Under the pieces are notes generated by a model, which had not been told where the DNA came from, searched no databases, and saw only the letters and a list, made by a program, of their open reading frames with translations. Shown piece after piece: positions 1 to 5,922 of a stretch of DNA of 10,667 bases. The first letter of the stretch is position 1; every line of letters begins with the position of its first letter. A program made the translations under genes and the position numbers. The DNA is from an uncultured Acidimicrobiales bacterium (GTDB taxonomy: Bacteria; Actinomycetota; Acidimicrobiia; Acidimicrobiales; UBA10347), in NCBI GenBank assembly GCA_937942965.1, contig CALDGN010000255.1, positions 1 through 10,667 on the forward strand, given 5' to 3'.

Positions 1-1
1 C

Positions 2-78
<77 letters not shown>

Positions 79-80
79 AT

Positions 81-118
81 AACGAAGCCGGCCCGCAAGG
101 GCCGGCTTCGTTCGTTTT
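81..118 (+). terminator. Rho-independent-type terminator of the tRNA
   Basis: A perfect 14-bp stem (81-94 with 99-112) closed by a GCAA tetraloop, followed by CGTTTT. It starts right after the tRNA 3' end and is very GC-rich. The T tract is short, as is common in high-GC actinobacteria. It should end the tRNA transcript and may also insulate it from the convergent nitroreductase gene. Confidence 0.88.
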
Positions 119-147
119 GGCGAGAAGCCAAGATTTGCTGGTCGCAG

Positions 148-182
148 TCCGGTGGTAGGCGTGCCAGCAAGGGCACACCGGA
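148..182 (-). terminator. Possible weak terminator hairpin after the nitroreductase gene
   Basis: A nested hairpin lies 13 bases beyond the nitroreductase stop: outer 7-bp stem 148-154 / 176-182 (TCCGGTG/CACCGGA) with a short inner TGCC/GGCA pairing. There is no T tract on the minus-strand side, so it may be only a transcript-end structure. The 79-194 region holds no gene. Confidence 0.3.
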
Positions 183-194
183 AACGCTCGCTCG

Positions 195-836
195 CTAGTC
201 GACTCGGGTTACGAGTGTGTCGAGCGACTTGCGCACTTTGGCCATCGGAAGAAGCCAGTCGCCGGATGAATCGCGGTAGCCGAGCGGCAACAGAACGACA
301 GAACGAAGGCCGAGTTCTTCGAGTCCCAGAATCTTGTCCACCGAAGCAGGATCGAAACCCTCCATGGGTGTGCTGTCGACCTCTTGCTCAGCTGCGGCGA
401 GCATGGCAAACCCCAGAGCGATGTAGGCCTGACGGGCTGCATGTGCGTAGTTCGTCTCGGCGTCGCGAGGCACGTACATCGACTTGAGGTTGCCGTAGTA
501 GCCATCGATGAGCGGCAGGTCGCCTCGTGCGTCCTTGTTCAACTGGGCGACCTCGTCGATGCGCTCTTCGGTGTAGTTGTCCCATGCAGCGAACACCAGC
601 AGATGCGAACCGTCGGTGATGGGCGATTGATCCGAAGCAGCCTCGCGAATTTGGGCTCGCACGTCGGGGTTGGTGACCACGAAGAGTTCGAAGGGCTGGG
701 TGCCGCTCGAGGTCGGAGCCAAGCGGACCGCTTCGAGAATGGCCTCGACCTTTTCAGCCGGCACTGCCTTCGCCGGATCCATCTTCTTCGTTGCATAGCG
801 CCAGTTCATGTGGTCGCTCAGGGTCTTGTTCGTCAT
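195..836 (-). CDS. NfsB-like nitroreductase family FMN oxidoreductase
   Basis: A 213-residue protein with the length and layout of oxygen-insensitive NAD(P)H nitroreductases of the NfsB type, FMN flavoproteins of the cytosol that reduce nitroaromatics, quinones or related electrophiles by two electrons. Visible family signs are the N-terminal RYATKKMD segment (13-20, FMN phosphate contact region), APTSSGTQPFEL (40-51), the DSTPMEGFD segment (154-162) matching the NfsB region around the flavin, and LPLGYR near the C terminus (184-188 area). The ATG at 836 follows an AAGGAA ribosome binding site. It is the second gene of a minus-strand unit, 72 bases after the HchA remnant, and divergent from a TetR regulator that probably controls it. 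True substrate is unknown; a quinone/electrophile detoxification role fits the context. Confidence 0.9.
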   Translation of the reverse strand: MTNKTLSDHMNWRYATKKMDPAKAVPAEKVEAILEAVRLAPTSSGTQPFELFVVTNPDVRAQIREAASDQSPITDGSHLLVFAAWDNYTEERIDEVAQLNKDARGDLPLIDGYYGNLKSMYVPRDAETNYAHAARQAYIALGFAMLAAAEQEVDSTPMEGFDPASVDKILGLEELGLRSVVLLPLGYRDSSGDWLLPMAKVRKSLDTLVTRVD

Positions 837-908
837 TGTTCGTTCCTTGGTGAATGTCGTTATCGGTGTCGTGGGTTGATGGAGGTGCTCGTGCTCTTGT
901 TGAGCTGG

Positions 909-1582
909 CTACCAGTCGTTCTTCTTGGCATGGGCGAGGAGGGTGCTGGCCGCGAGTGCGCCGATGGGCTCGGCCGCCTGCGGGCTGGCGCCGGTGACGA
1001 GTCTGCGGTCGACACACACGGTGGTGTCGGCCTTCGTGTTGACAAGGATGGCGCCGAGCTCTTCGAGCCTGGTGCTGACCAAACTTGGCATCTTGCCTGG
1101 CAGGTAGCCGATCATCGGGGTTTGTTTGTCGACAGAGTCGGGAAAAACGGCAATCTCGTACCCGTCATAGAGGAAGTCTTGACCGTTGACGGTGGTCGCG
1201 AGCAGAGCTGCGGGGCCGTGGCACAAGCTAATGGTGATGAGATCGTTGTCATGCGCCCAGTTGAAGACGGAGCTCACATTGGGGTCGGTTGGGAGACCGA
1301 GCATTGCGCCGTGACCGCCCGGTGTGAACACGGCTGCGTACTGCTCTGGATGGTCAAACGAGGTTGCGACGAAGTCGACCAGGCTGCGCGGATTGGCGAA
1401 GCGGTCGGCGAGCTCCTCGTGTAGCTCTTTGACGTTGGCGTCTTTGGTTGGGTAGGCCCACATCTCAAGGACAACCGGTTTCCCGGTCGGTGTGGCGATC
1501 TCAAATTCTTCAGCGCGAGTTTCGAAGGGCGATACGAGCCGTCGGGTTCTTGTTGTGGGGCGAGTCCCAAGAGTGATCTCAT
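909..1582 (-). pseudogene. HchA/Hsp31-type DJ-1/PfpI protein, broken by an out-of-frame internal deletion
   Basis: Two frames together spell an HchA (protein deglycase/chaperone Hsp31) homologue lacking its middle N-terminal part. The frame starting at ATG 1582, behind a good AGGA site, reads 25 residues including EPDGSYRPSKLAL, matching the HchA N terminus (DNAFFPSEYSLSQYT). At about 1505-1515 homology jumps to another frame, which reads EEFEIATPTGKPVVLEMWAYP (in two parts: EEFEIATPTG, KPVVLEMWAYP) and stays HchA-like to the stop: PGGHGAMLGLP, SLCHGPAALL with the nucleophilic Cys-His, FPDSVDKQTP with the catalytic-triad Asp. About 60 codons are missing, including the HPVE segment with the conserved catalytic-site Glu (Glu77 in E. 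coli). A shortened 184-residue protein could start at ATG 1463, but no ribosome binding site precedes it and the fold core strand would be lost. An assembly error is the alternative. First gene of the unit with the nitroreductase. Confidence 0.8.
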
Positions 1583-1599
1583 GCTGGTGTCCTATCGGG

Positions 1600-1619
1600 T
1601 AAGTAACCAGTTAGTTATA
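1600..1619. promoter_or_regulatory. Probable TetR operator overlapping a minus-strand promoter
   Basis: TAAGTAACCAGTTAGTTA (1600-1617) is an 18-bp palindrome with 8-base arms around CA and only one mismatched pair. It lies 18 bases upstream of the ATG at 1582, in the space divergent to the TetR gene. On the minus strand TATAAC (1619-1614) is a good -10 hexamer inside the palindrome, so a bound repressor would block transcription of the HchA-nitroreductase unit. The -35 is poor (about TTAGCT, 1643-1638). Assignment to the neighbouring TetR protein is inference from position and symmetry. Confidence 0.6.
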
Positions 1620-1677
1620 TCGTGCAACATGGGGTTCAGCTAAGGAAACGAGCCTTCTTGTTCGTTACTCTCGCCAC

Positions 1678-2235
1678 ATGGCAGTGCGAGACGCCGAAGC
1701 GACGAAGGCGCGCATCCTTGCCGCGTCCGTTGCTGAGTTCGCCCATCACGGCCTCGCCGGTGCACGGATAGACCGCATCGCTTCCGCTGCGAACGCAAAC
1801 AAGCGAATGATCTATGTCTACTTCGGTAACAAAGACAAGCTCTTCGACGCGGTGATCGACGCAGCAATCGGGGAGATGTTCGAGGCGGTTCCCTTCACTC
1901 CCCGGGACCTCCCCGAATATGGCGCCAAGCTGTTTGACTTTCTTGTAGCTCATCCTGTTGAGATCAGGATCGATGCATGGCGTCGTTTGGAAAGGCCGGT
2001 CCACACCGCCCTTGAGGAGGAGATCTTCGTTCAGAAGGTTGCAGCCTTGGATGCTGTGAGATCAACGACGCAGGGTGCGTTGTCTTCTGCTGATCTGCTC
2101 GTTGCGGTGCTCGCGGCAGCGTGGTCATGGGTAACGGTCCCGACCTCCCTCGCGGTGTTGGCCACAGAAGACGTCGCTCTGCAGCGACAGCAGGTCGTTT
2201 CGTCGATTGAAGCCCTATGTCGATCGCAGGGCTGA
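1678..2235 (+). CDS. TetR/AcrR family transcriptional regulator
   Basis: A 185-residue protein with a typical TetR N-terminal helix-turn-helix: the first helix (ATKARILAASVAEFAHHG, about 8-25), the HTH (ARIDRIASAANANKRMIYVYFGNKDKLF, about 29-56) with the family's YVYFGNKDKL end, and an all-helical ligand-binding/dimer domain containing the PVEIRIDAWRRLERP segment. It should act as a ligand-released dimeric repressor. The gene is divergent from the HchA remnant and nitroreductase, with a palindromic candidate operator between, the standard arrangement for local control and autoregulation. No ribosome binding site precedes ATG 1678, so a leaderless or weakly initiated message is possible. The effector is unknown; electrophile or quinone-type inducers would fit the target genes. 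Confidence 0.88.
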   Translation: MAVRDAEATKARILAASVAEFAHHGLAGARIDRIASAANANKRMIYVYFGNKDKLFDAVIDAAIGEMFEAVPFTPRDLPEYGAKLFDFLVAHPVEIRIDAWRRLERPVHTALEEEIFVQKVAALDAVRSTTQGALSSADLLVAVLAAAWSWVTVPTSLAVLATEDVALQRQQVVSSIEALCRSQG

Positions 2236-2248
2236 GTGGTCTCGGCTT

Positions 2249-2262
2249 GGTCGCGAGCGACC
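2249..2262. terminator. Possible bidirectional hairpin between convergent genes
   Basis: GGTCGCGAGCGACC forms a 5-bp G/C stem with a CGAG loop just after the TetR stop and just before the convergent membrane-protein stop at 2277. No T tract follows, so termination is only suggested by position. Confidence 0.35.
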
Positions 2263-2276
2263 GAGCTGATGTCGAG

Positions 2277-2543
2277 CTAGTGCTGTCGAGTGCGGTCTGG
2301 GTGTTGCTGGAAGCGTCGGATGGCGATGGCGGCCCAGATGGTTTCGAGGACTGCGAAGATCCAGGCGCCGGTTAAGGCTCCGAAGATGGCGACCGCGAGG
2401 CACCCTGCCGCGAACACGGCAATCCAGTGGTGGTGGCGGTGCTCGAGCGAGTACGACACGACCATCGTCGTCGCCGCGAGTACGCCGAAGACGGTCAGCA
2501 TGACAACGGCTGTTCGCCGGTCACAGGATCTCGACGCCGGCAA
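2277..2543 (-). CDS. Small two-helix membrane protein, function unknown
   Basis: Up to 88 residues. Two hydrophobic spans are visible (about 12-31 and 40-70, the latter perhaps two close helices) separated by a basic/histidine-rich loop SLEHRHHHW, and the chain ends IWAAIAIRRFQQHPD, a positively charged cytosolic tail. The start is uncertain: a TTG at 2543 would overlap the upstream gene by 23 bases, whereas an in-frame ATG at 2501 gives 74 residues beginning MLTVFGVLAATTM, right at the first helix, and leaves a 19-base gap. Neither has a convincing ribosome binding site. It is the second gene behind the MerR-type promoter, so it may share that control. No enzymatic motif is seen; the His cluster is only suggestive of metal binding. 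Confidence 0.65.
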   Translation of the reverse strand: MPASRSCDRRTAVVMLTVFGVLAATTMVVSYSLEHRHHHWIAVFAAGCLAVAIFGALTGAWIFAVLETIWAAIAIRRFQQHPDRTRQH

Positions 2544-2844
2544 GGGCTGAGATCACCGGGAGTGCGTCTGTGTTGTCGGTCGTGACCTCCAAGACGACCT
2601 GGCCAGCGATGCTCGTCGTCGCGATCGTCAGAAACGAACAGCACGCGGCTTCCCGGCCGGCGAGATCTTCGACCGCCGCAGCCATGTCGTCGGGGAACGT
2701 CATGCGCACACCGGAAGCGACGGCGGTTGCGGACGTGGCGAAGCCTTGCAGATCGGCCCACTCCAGTGCCTGGGCCTGTGCGTCCGCCGCGGAGAGCGTG
2801 CACGCGACCGGGACGTCGATCTTGGATGCAGGGTTGGGGGTCAT
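2521..2844 (-). CDS. Small conserved Cys-Cys protein under MerR-type promoter
   Basis: A 107-residue soluble protein without signal peptide. It begins with a strand ending in VACTLSAADAQAQ (Cys15), has GVRMTFPDD in the middle (45-53) and a REAACCSFLTI segment (64-74) with adjacent cysteines 68 and 69, then a VVLEVTTDN strand and a closing ALPVISALAG helix. I recognise the general pattern (short alpha/beta protein with a central ACC motif) from proteins encoded next to or with MerR-family regulators, but know no assigned biochemical role; three cysteines make thiol or metal chemistry possible. ATG 2844 is only six bases from the -10 hexamer, so the mRNA is probably leaderless. The gene overlaps or abuts the membrane-protein gene downstream. 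Confidence 0.8.
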   Translation of the reverse strand: MTPNPASKIDVPVACTLSAADAQAQALEWADLQGFATSATAVASGVRMTFPDDMAAAVEDLAGREAACCSFLTIATTSIAGQVVLEVTTDNTDALPVISALAGVEIL

Positions 2845-2850
2845 GGCGTC

Positions 2851-2881
2851 AACCTACGACCTCAACTCGGCTTGAGGTCAA
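2851..2881 (-). promoter_or_regulatory. MerR-family promoter/operator (19-bp spacer) driving the Cys-Cys gene
   Basis: On the minus strand: -35 TTGACC (2881-2876), a 19-base spacer (2875-2857), -10 TAGGTT (2856-2851), then GACGCC and ATG 2844. Between and across these lies a perfect inverted repeat GACCTCAA-N6-TTGAGGTC (2858-2879). An overlong 19-bp spacer with a centred dyad is the signature of promoters that MerR-family activators untwist; the core CCTCAA-N6-TTGAGG has the same half-sites and spacing as the SoxR box. The expected transcription start falls at or next to the ATG, giving a leaderless message. No MerR-family gene is in the window, so the activator must act in trans. Confidence 0.85.
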
Positions 2882-2902
2882 GGGGTCGCAGGACGGGTCG
2901 AG

Positions 2903-3661
2903 CTACTTCGCTGTCCAGCCGCCATCGACCGGCATGGCGGTGCCGGTCACGTAGCTCGATTGGTCAGAGAGGAGCCACGCAACGACGTCGGCGACCTCGT
3001 GCGGGCCAGCGACCCGTCGCATCGGCACGGCCGCGGCGATCAGATCACGTCGTTCCGGTGTGGTTGCCGCGCCGGCTTCGAGCATCGGGGTGTCGATGAA
3101 TCCCGGGCACACCGCGTTCACCCGGATGTTCTGCGGTGCGTACTCAAGCGCCGCGGTGCGAGTGATACCGACGACGCCGTGCTTGGCCGCGTTGTATGCA
3201 GTGGCACGGGGGAGTGCGACGACCCCGCCGATCGATGCGGTGTTGACGATGCTTCCGCCGGTGTCTTGCTTCACCATCTGTGCGATCTCGGCCTGAATGC
3301 AGTTGAAGACGCCGGTCAGATTGACGGCGAGCACCTGGGCCCAGTCGGCCGGGTCGATGTCGACCACCTTGGCGGTTGGGCCGCCGATGCCCGCGTTGTT
3401 GAACGCCCCATCGAGGCGCCCATGTTCCGCCACGATGTCGTGCACCGCAGCTGCAACCGCTCCATGGTCGGTGACGTCGAGCTCACACACCTCGGCGCTG
3501 CCGCCGGCCGCGTGGACATCGGCCACTGTCGCGGCCGCGGACTCGGCCTGCATGTCGGCAACGACGACGTGAGCGCCATCGCCCGCGAGGCGCATGACCG
3601 TCGCCTGGCCGATGCCGCTCGCACCGCCCGTGACCAACAGGACCTTGTTCTCCACACTCAT
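2903..3661 (-). CDS. Short-chain dehydrogenase/reductase (SDR), classical type
   Basis: A 252-residue classical SDR. The Rossmann cofactor motif TGGASGIG is at 11-18, an acidic residue ends the second strand (VVVAD, Asp36), which usually means NAD(H) preference, LDV is at 61-63 and NNAG at 88-91. The catalytic set is Asn114, Ser143, Tyr156 and Lys160 (YNAAK). The C terminus has the family's PGFIDTPM and VTGTAMPVDGGW segments. It should be a cytosolic NAD-dependent oxidoreductase of an alcohol/ketone substrate that cannot be predicted from sequence. ATG 3661 (MSVENK) is chosen because homology starts there and GGAG lies just upstream; the open frame extends to 3922 but that extension is unlike SDRs. 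Divergent from the MoaF-like operon and 58 bases upstream of the MerR-controlled gene, which has its own promoter. Confidence 0.9.
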   Translation of the reverse strand: MSVENKVLLVTGGASGIGQATVMRLAGDGAHVVVADMQAESAAATVADVHAAGGSAEVCELDVTDHGAVAAAVHDIVAEHGRLDGAFNNAGIGGPTAKVVDIDPADWAQVLAVNLTGVFNCIQAEIAQMVKQDTGGSIVNTASIGGVVALPRATAYNAAKHGVVGITRTAALEYAPQNIRVNAVCPGFIDTPMLEAGAATTPERRDLIAAAVPMRRVAGPHEVADVVAWLLSDQSSYVTGTAMPVDGGWTAK

Positions 3662-3794
3662 CGCTCCATCAACCCCATGGGGTGACAGTACGAGGGCCCG
3701 CCTTGCGCGTCCGCATCCGCCTCTCTTGCGCTCGACTGTCCGGCAGGGATCGGTCATTGTCCAATCTGCACCGAGCACCACCCTGTCGTAAAAG

Positions 3795-3807
3795 CTACAT
3801 TGTGTAG
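3795..3807. promoter_or_regulatory. Palindrome CTACA-N3-TGTAG upstream of the iron-sulfur enzyme operon
   Basis: CTACATTGTGTAG is a perfect 5-3-5 inverted repeat in the 223-base space between the divergent SDR and MoaF-like genes, 78 bases before the GTG start; a further TGTAG half-site is at 3821-3825. The longer form GCTACA-N3-TGTA recurs at 9159-9170. The TACA/TGTA half-sites resemble those of BlaI/CopY-family operators (known core TACANNTGTA), but the spacer is one base longer, so the binding protein is not assigned. I could not place convincing -35 and -10 hexamers in this gap; apart from this element and a 12-bp palindrome at 3672-3683 nothing stands out in it. Confidence 0.5.
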
Positions 3808-3884
3808 TTGAACCGTGGGATGTAGTGCAGCGGCTCGGGGCTCTCGGTGTGTCGCTGCGCTTCGTCCAGTTAAGGGGGCGTTCC

Positions 3885-4223
3885 GTGCAGTACCCAGATG
3901 CGATTGCCGATTTCGACGGCAAGACAATCAGCTACACCTACGAAAACGGCTGGTCGTTCACGAACAGGTTCGAGGGCAATGTCCGCCACTCGAGCGTTCC
4001 TCGTGGCGAGCTCCACGAGATCGTCGAAGCGACTCGCCTGCGCGACGACCTGTACCTCCTGACGTGGATCGACGATGAGATGGGCCTGCTCGCGCAGATC
4101 GTCGACTTCGAGACGAACACGGTGCTCGCCGCCATTCCCGTCGAAGGCGAGCCGCGCACGGAAACCCTCGTCGGCCAGCTCACCGACCCGTCCGCTGGCG
4201 ACCCTGCTGCCGGCGATTCCTAA
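3885..4223 (+). CDS. MoaF/calycin-like small protein
   Basis: A 112-residue soluble protein. GTG 3885 is chosen because AAGGGGG lies six bases upstream and the family-like sequence begins there; the frame is open further upstream but without a ribosome binding site. The stretch GKTISYTYENGW (12-23), later LRDDLYLLTWIDDE (52-65) and a closing strand VDFETNTVLAAIPVEG (73-88) resemble the small beta-barrel MoaF-type proteins and, more distantly, phenolic acid decarboxylase, which share the GK-x-Y-x-Y-x-NGW start. Family members bind small ligands; the function of MoaF itself is poorly defined. First gene of the plus-strand operon, 75 bases before the CDGSH-glutamate synthase gene. The last dozen residues (DPSAGDPAAGDS) look disordered. 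A ligand-binding or accessory role is inference. Confidence 0.75.
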   Translation: MQYPDAIADFDGKTISYTYENGWSFTNRFEGNVRHSSVPRGELHEIVEATRLRDDLYLLTWIDDEMGLLAQIVDFETNTVLAAIPVEGEPRTETLVGQLTDPSAGDPAAGDS

Positions 4224-4298
4224 GCCCCGCGCAACCCGTTTCGTTTCAACCCGTCCATCTCATATCGCCCACCACCTTCTTCCTAGGAGAACCGCTCC

Positions 4299-5873
4299 AT
4301 GTCTGAACCGATCATCGCTGGCAACTCGCCGATCCCTGTCAACCTTGCCGCCGGCGAAGAGCAGTACTGGTGCGCGTGCGGCCAGTCCAAGAACCAGCCG
4401 TTCTGCGACGGATCGCATGCGGGCACCGAGTTCACGCCGGTCGCATTCACCGCGGATAGCGACGGCGAGGCGTACCTGTGTGCGTGCAAGCGCACCGGCA
4501 ACGCCCCGTACTGCGACGGCACCCATGCCCAGTTCGGCGACGAACTCGTCGGCACTGACGGCAGCGGCGCCGCCGAGTCCGAAGCGGCTGTGAGCATCGG
4601 CGATACCGGTGACACAGGTGGAGCGCCGACGGCGAAGCCGACGCCCGAAGAACCGACGGTCGCCTTCATTCACGAACTCGCCCGGGACGGACTGAGCAAG
4701 CTTGGCCACCACGGCCCGATGACGTCGATGGGGGTGCCTCGCAAGGACCTGCCGCATTGGGATGACCTGCAGATCATGGCCGCCCAAATGGCAACGCAGC
4801 CGCTGCTCGATGATGTCGAGGTCGGCACCGAGCTCGTTATCGGCCCTGAAGCCGCCAAGCCCCTCCACCTCAAGATCCCGCTGTTCGTGTCGGACATGAG
4901 CTTCGGCGCGTTGTCTGAAGAAGCCAAGGTCGCGCTGGCGGCGGGCGCCGAACTCGCCGGCACGGGCATCTGCTCGGGCGAGGGCGGCATGCTGCCCGAA
5001 GAACAAGAGGCGAACAGTCGCTACTTCTACGAACTCGCGAGTGCGAAGTTTGGCTATCGAGAAGAGCTACTCGAACGGGTGCAGGCGTTCCATTTCAAGG
5101 GCGGTCAGGGCGCCAAGACCGGAACCGGTGGCCATCTGCCTGGCTCCAAGAACCAGGGCAAGATCAGCGAGGTCCGTCAGATCCCGTCAGGCGAAGACGC
5201 GATCTCGCCGTCCACGTTCACTGACATGCACACGGTTGATGACTTCCGCCGTTTCGGCGATCGAGTCCGCGAGGTGACTGGTGGCATCCCCATCGGCATG
5301 AAGCTCAGCGCCAACCATCTCGAAGCCGACATGGGCTTCGCCCTCGATGCCGGCTGCGACTACATCATCCTCGACGGCCGTGGCGGTGGCACGGGCGCGG
5401 CGCCAGAGATGTTCCGCAACCACATCAGCGTCCCGACGATCCCTGCGCTCGCACGAGCGCGTCGCTTCCTCGATGAGCGAGGCGCGAGCGGTCGAGTCAC
5501 GCTAGTCATCACCGGCGGCCTGCGCGTGCCGATCGACTTCGTCAAGGCGCTCGCCCTCGGCGCGGACGGCATCGCCATCTCGAACTCGGCGATGCAGGCC
5601 ATTGGCTGTGTCGCCGCCCGCATGTGCAACTCGAACAACTGCCCGGCTGGCGTCGCAACCCAGAAGCCCGAACTGCGCGCCCGCCTCGACGTCGAATCCT
5701 CGAGCCAGCGACTCGCGAACTTCTTCGAAGCGTCGACCGAACTGATGAGCGTGATGGCGCGAGCGTGCGGCCACGACCACTTGGGCAAGTTCGTCAAGGA
5801 CGACCTCGCCACCTGGGACGACCAGATGGCCAAGCTCACCGGCGTGCGCTACTCGGGCTTCGAAGCGCCGTAG
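4299..5873 (+). CDS. Two CDGSH iron-sulfur motifs fused to a glutamate-synthase FMN domain
   Basis: A 524-residue two-part protein. Residues 20-78 hold two complete CDGSH [2Fe-2S] motifs with the 3Cys-1His ligand set: Cys25, Cys27, Cys36, His40 and Cys61, Cys63, Cys72, His76. A loose Gly/Thr/Glu-rich linker (about 79-118) follows. Residues about 120-524 are the FMN-binding (beta/alpha)8 domain of the glutamate synthase large subunit, with FVSDMSFGALSEEA, GEGG (227-230), FKGGQGAKTGTGGHLPG, LDGRGGGTGAAP (358-369), ITGGLR and the [3Fe-4S] ligands Cys437-x5-Cys443-x4-Cys448 (ending CNSNNCPAGVATQ). The N-terminal glutamine amidotransferase of bacterial GltB is absent, so it resembles archaeal-type stand-alone domains. 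Expected to catalyse an FMN-dependent reductive amination or related reaction, with the CDGSH clusters as electron entry or exit. ATG 4299 follows AGGAGA. The exact substrate is not known. Confidence 0.92.
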   Translation: MSEPIIAGNSPIPVNLAAGEEQYWCACGQSKNQPFCDGSHAGTEFTPVAFTADSDGEAYLCACKRTGNAPYCDGTHAQFGDELVGTDGSGAAESEAAVSIGDTGDTGGAPTAKPTPEEPTVAFIHELARDGLSKLGHHGPMTSMGVPRKDLPHWDDLQIMAAQMATQPLLDDVEVGTELVIGPEAAKPLHLKIPLFVSDMSFGALSEEAKVALAAGAELAGTGICSGEGGMLPEEQEANSRYFYELASAKFGYREELLERVQAFHFKGGQGAKTGTGGHLPGSKNQGKISEVRQIPSGEDAISPSTFTDMHTVDDFRRFGDRVREVTGGIPIGMKLSANHLEADMGFALDAGCDYIILDGRGGGTGAAPEMFRNHISVPTIPALARARRFLDERGASGRVTLVITGGLRVPIDFVKALALGADGIAISNSAMQAIGCVAARMCNSNNCPAGVATQKPELRARLDVESSSQRLANFFEASTELMSVMARACGHDHLGKFVKDDLATWDDQMAKLTGVRYSGFEAP

Positions 5874-5922
5874 CCCGCCCCCGCGTAACGTTGCCGCCAT
5901 CGACTCCAGGAGTGCACTACCT

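Noticed and set aside
117..131. Short hairpin TTGGC-GAGAA-GCCAA after the tRNA terminator
   Set aside because: A 5-bp stem is too short to support a function, and the stronger terminator just before it already explains transcript end.
384..1424. Long plus-strand open frame of 346 codons
   Set aside because: It is antisense to the nitroreductase and the HchA remnant, both with clear family motifs, has no recognisable protein pattern and reflects high GC content.
3672..3683. Perfect 12-bp palindrome ACCCCATGGGGT upstream of the SDR start
   Set aside because: A few 12-bp perfect palindromes are expected by chance in a window of this size, and no second copy or promoter hexamer supports it.
2960..3685. 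Plus-strand open frame of 241 codons
   Set aside because: Antisense shadow of the SDR gene, which has all catalytic residues.
3662..3922. N-terminal extension of the SDR frame
   Set aside because: The extra 87 residues have no SDR similarity, run through the divergent promoter region and into the MoaF-like gene; ATG 3661 with GGAG fits better.
4260..5006. Minus-strand open frame of 248 codons
   Set aside because: Antisense to the CDGSH-glutamate synthase gene, whose metal-ligand motifs are intact; the frame is Arg-rich and low in family-like features.
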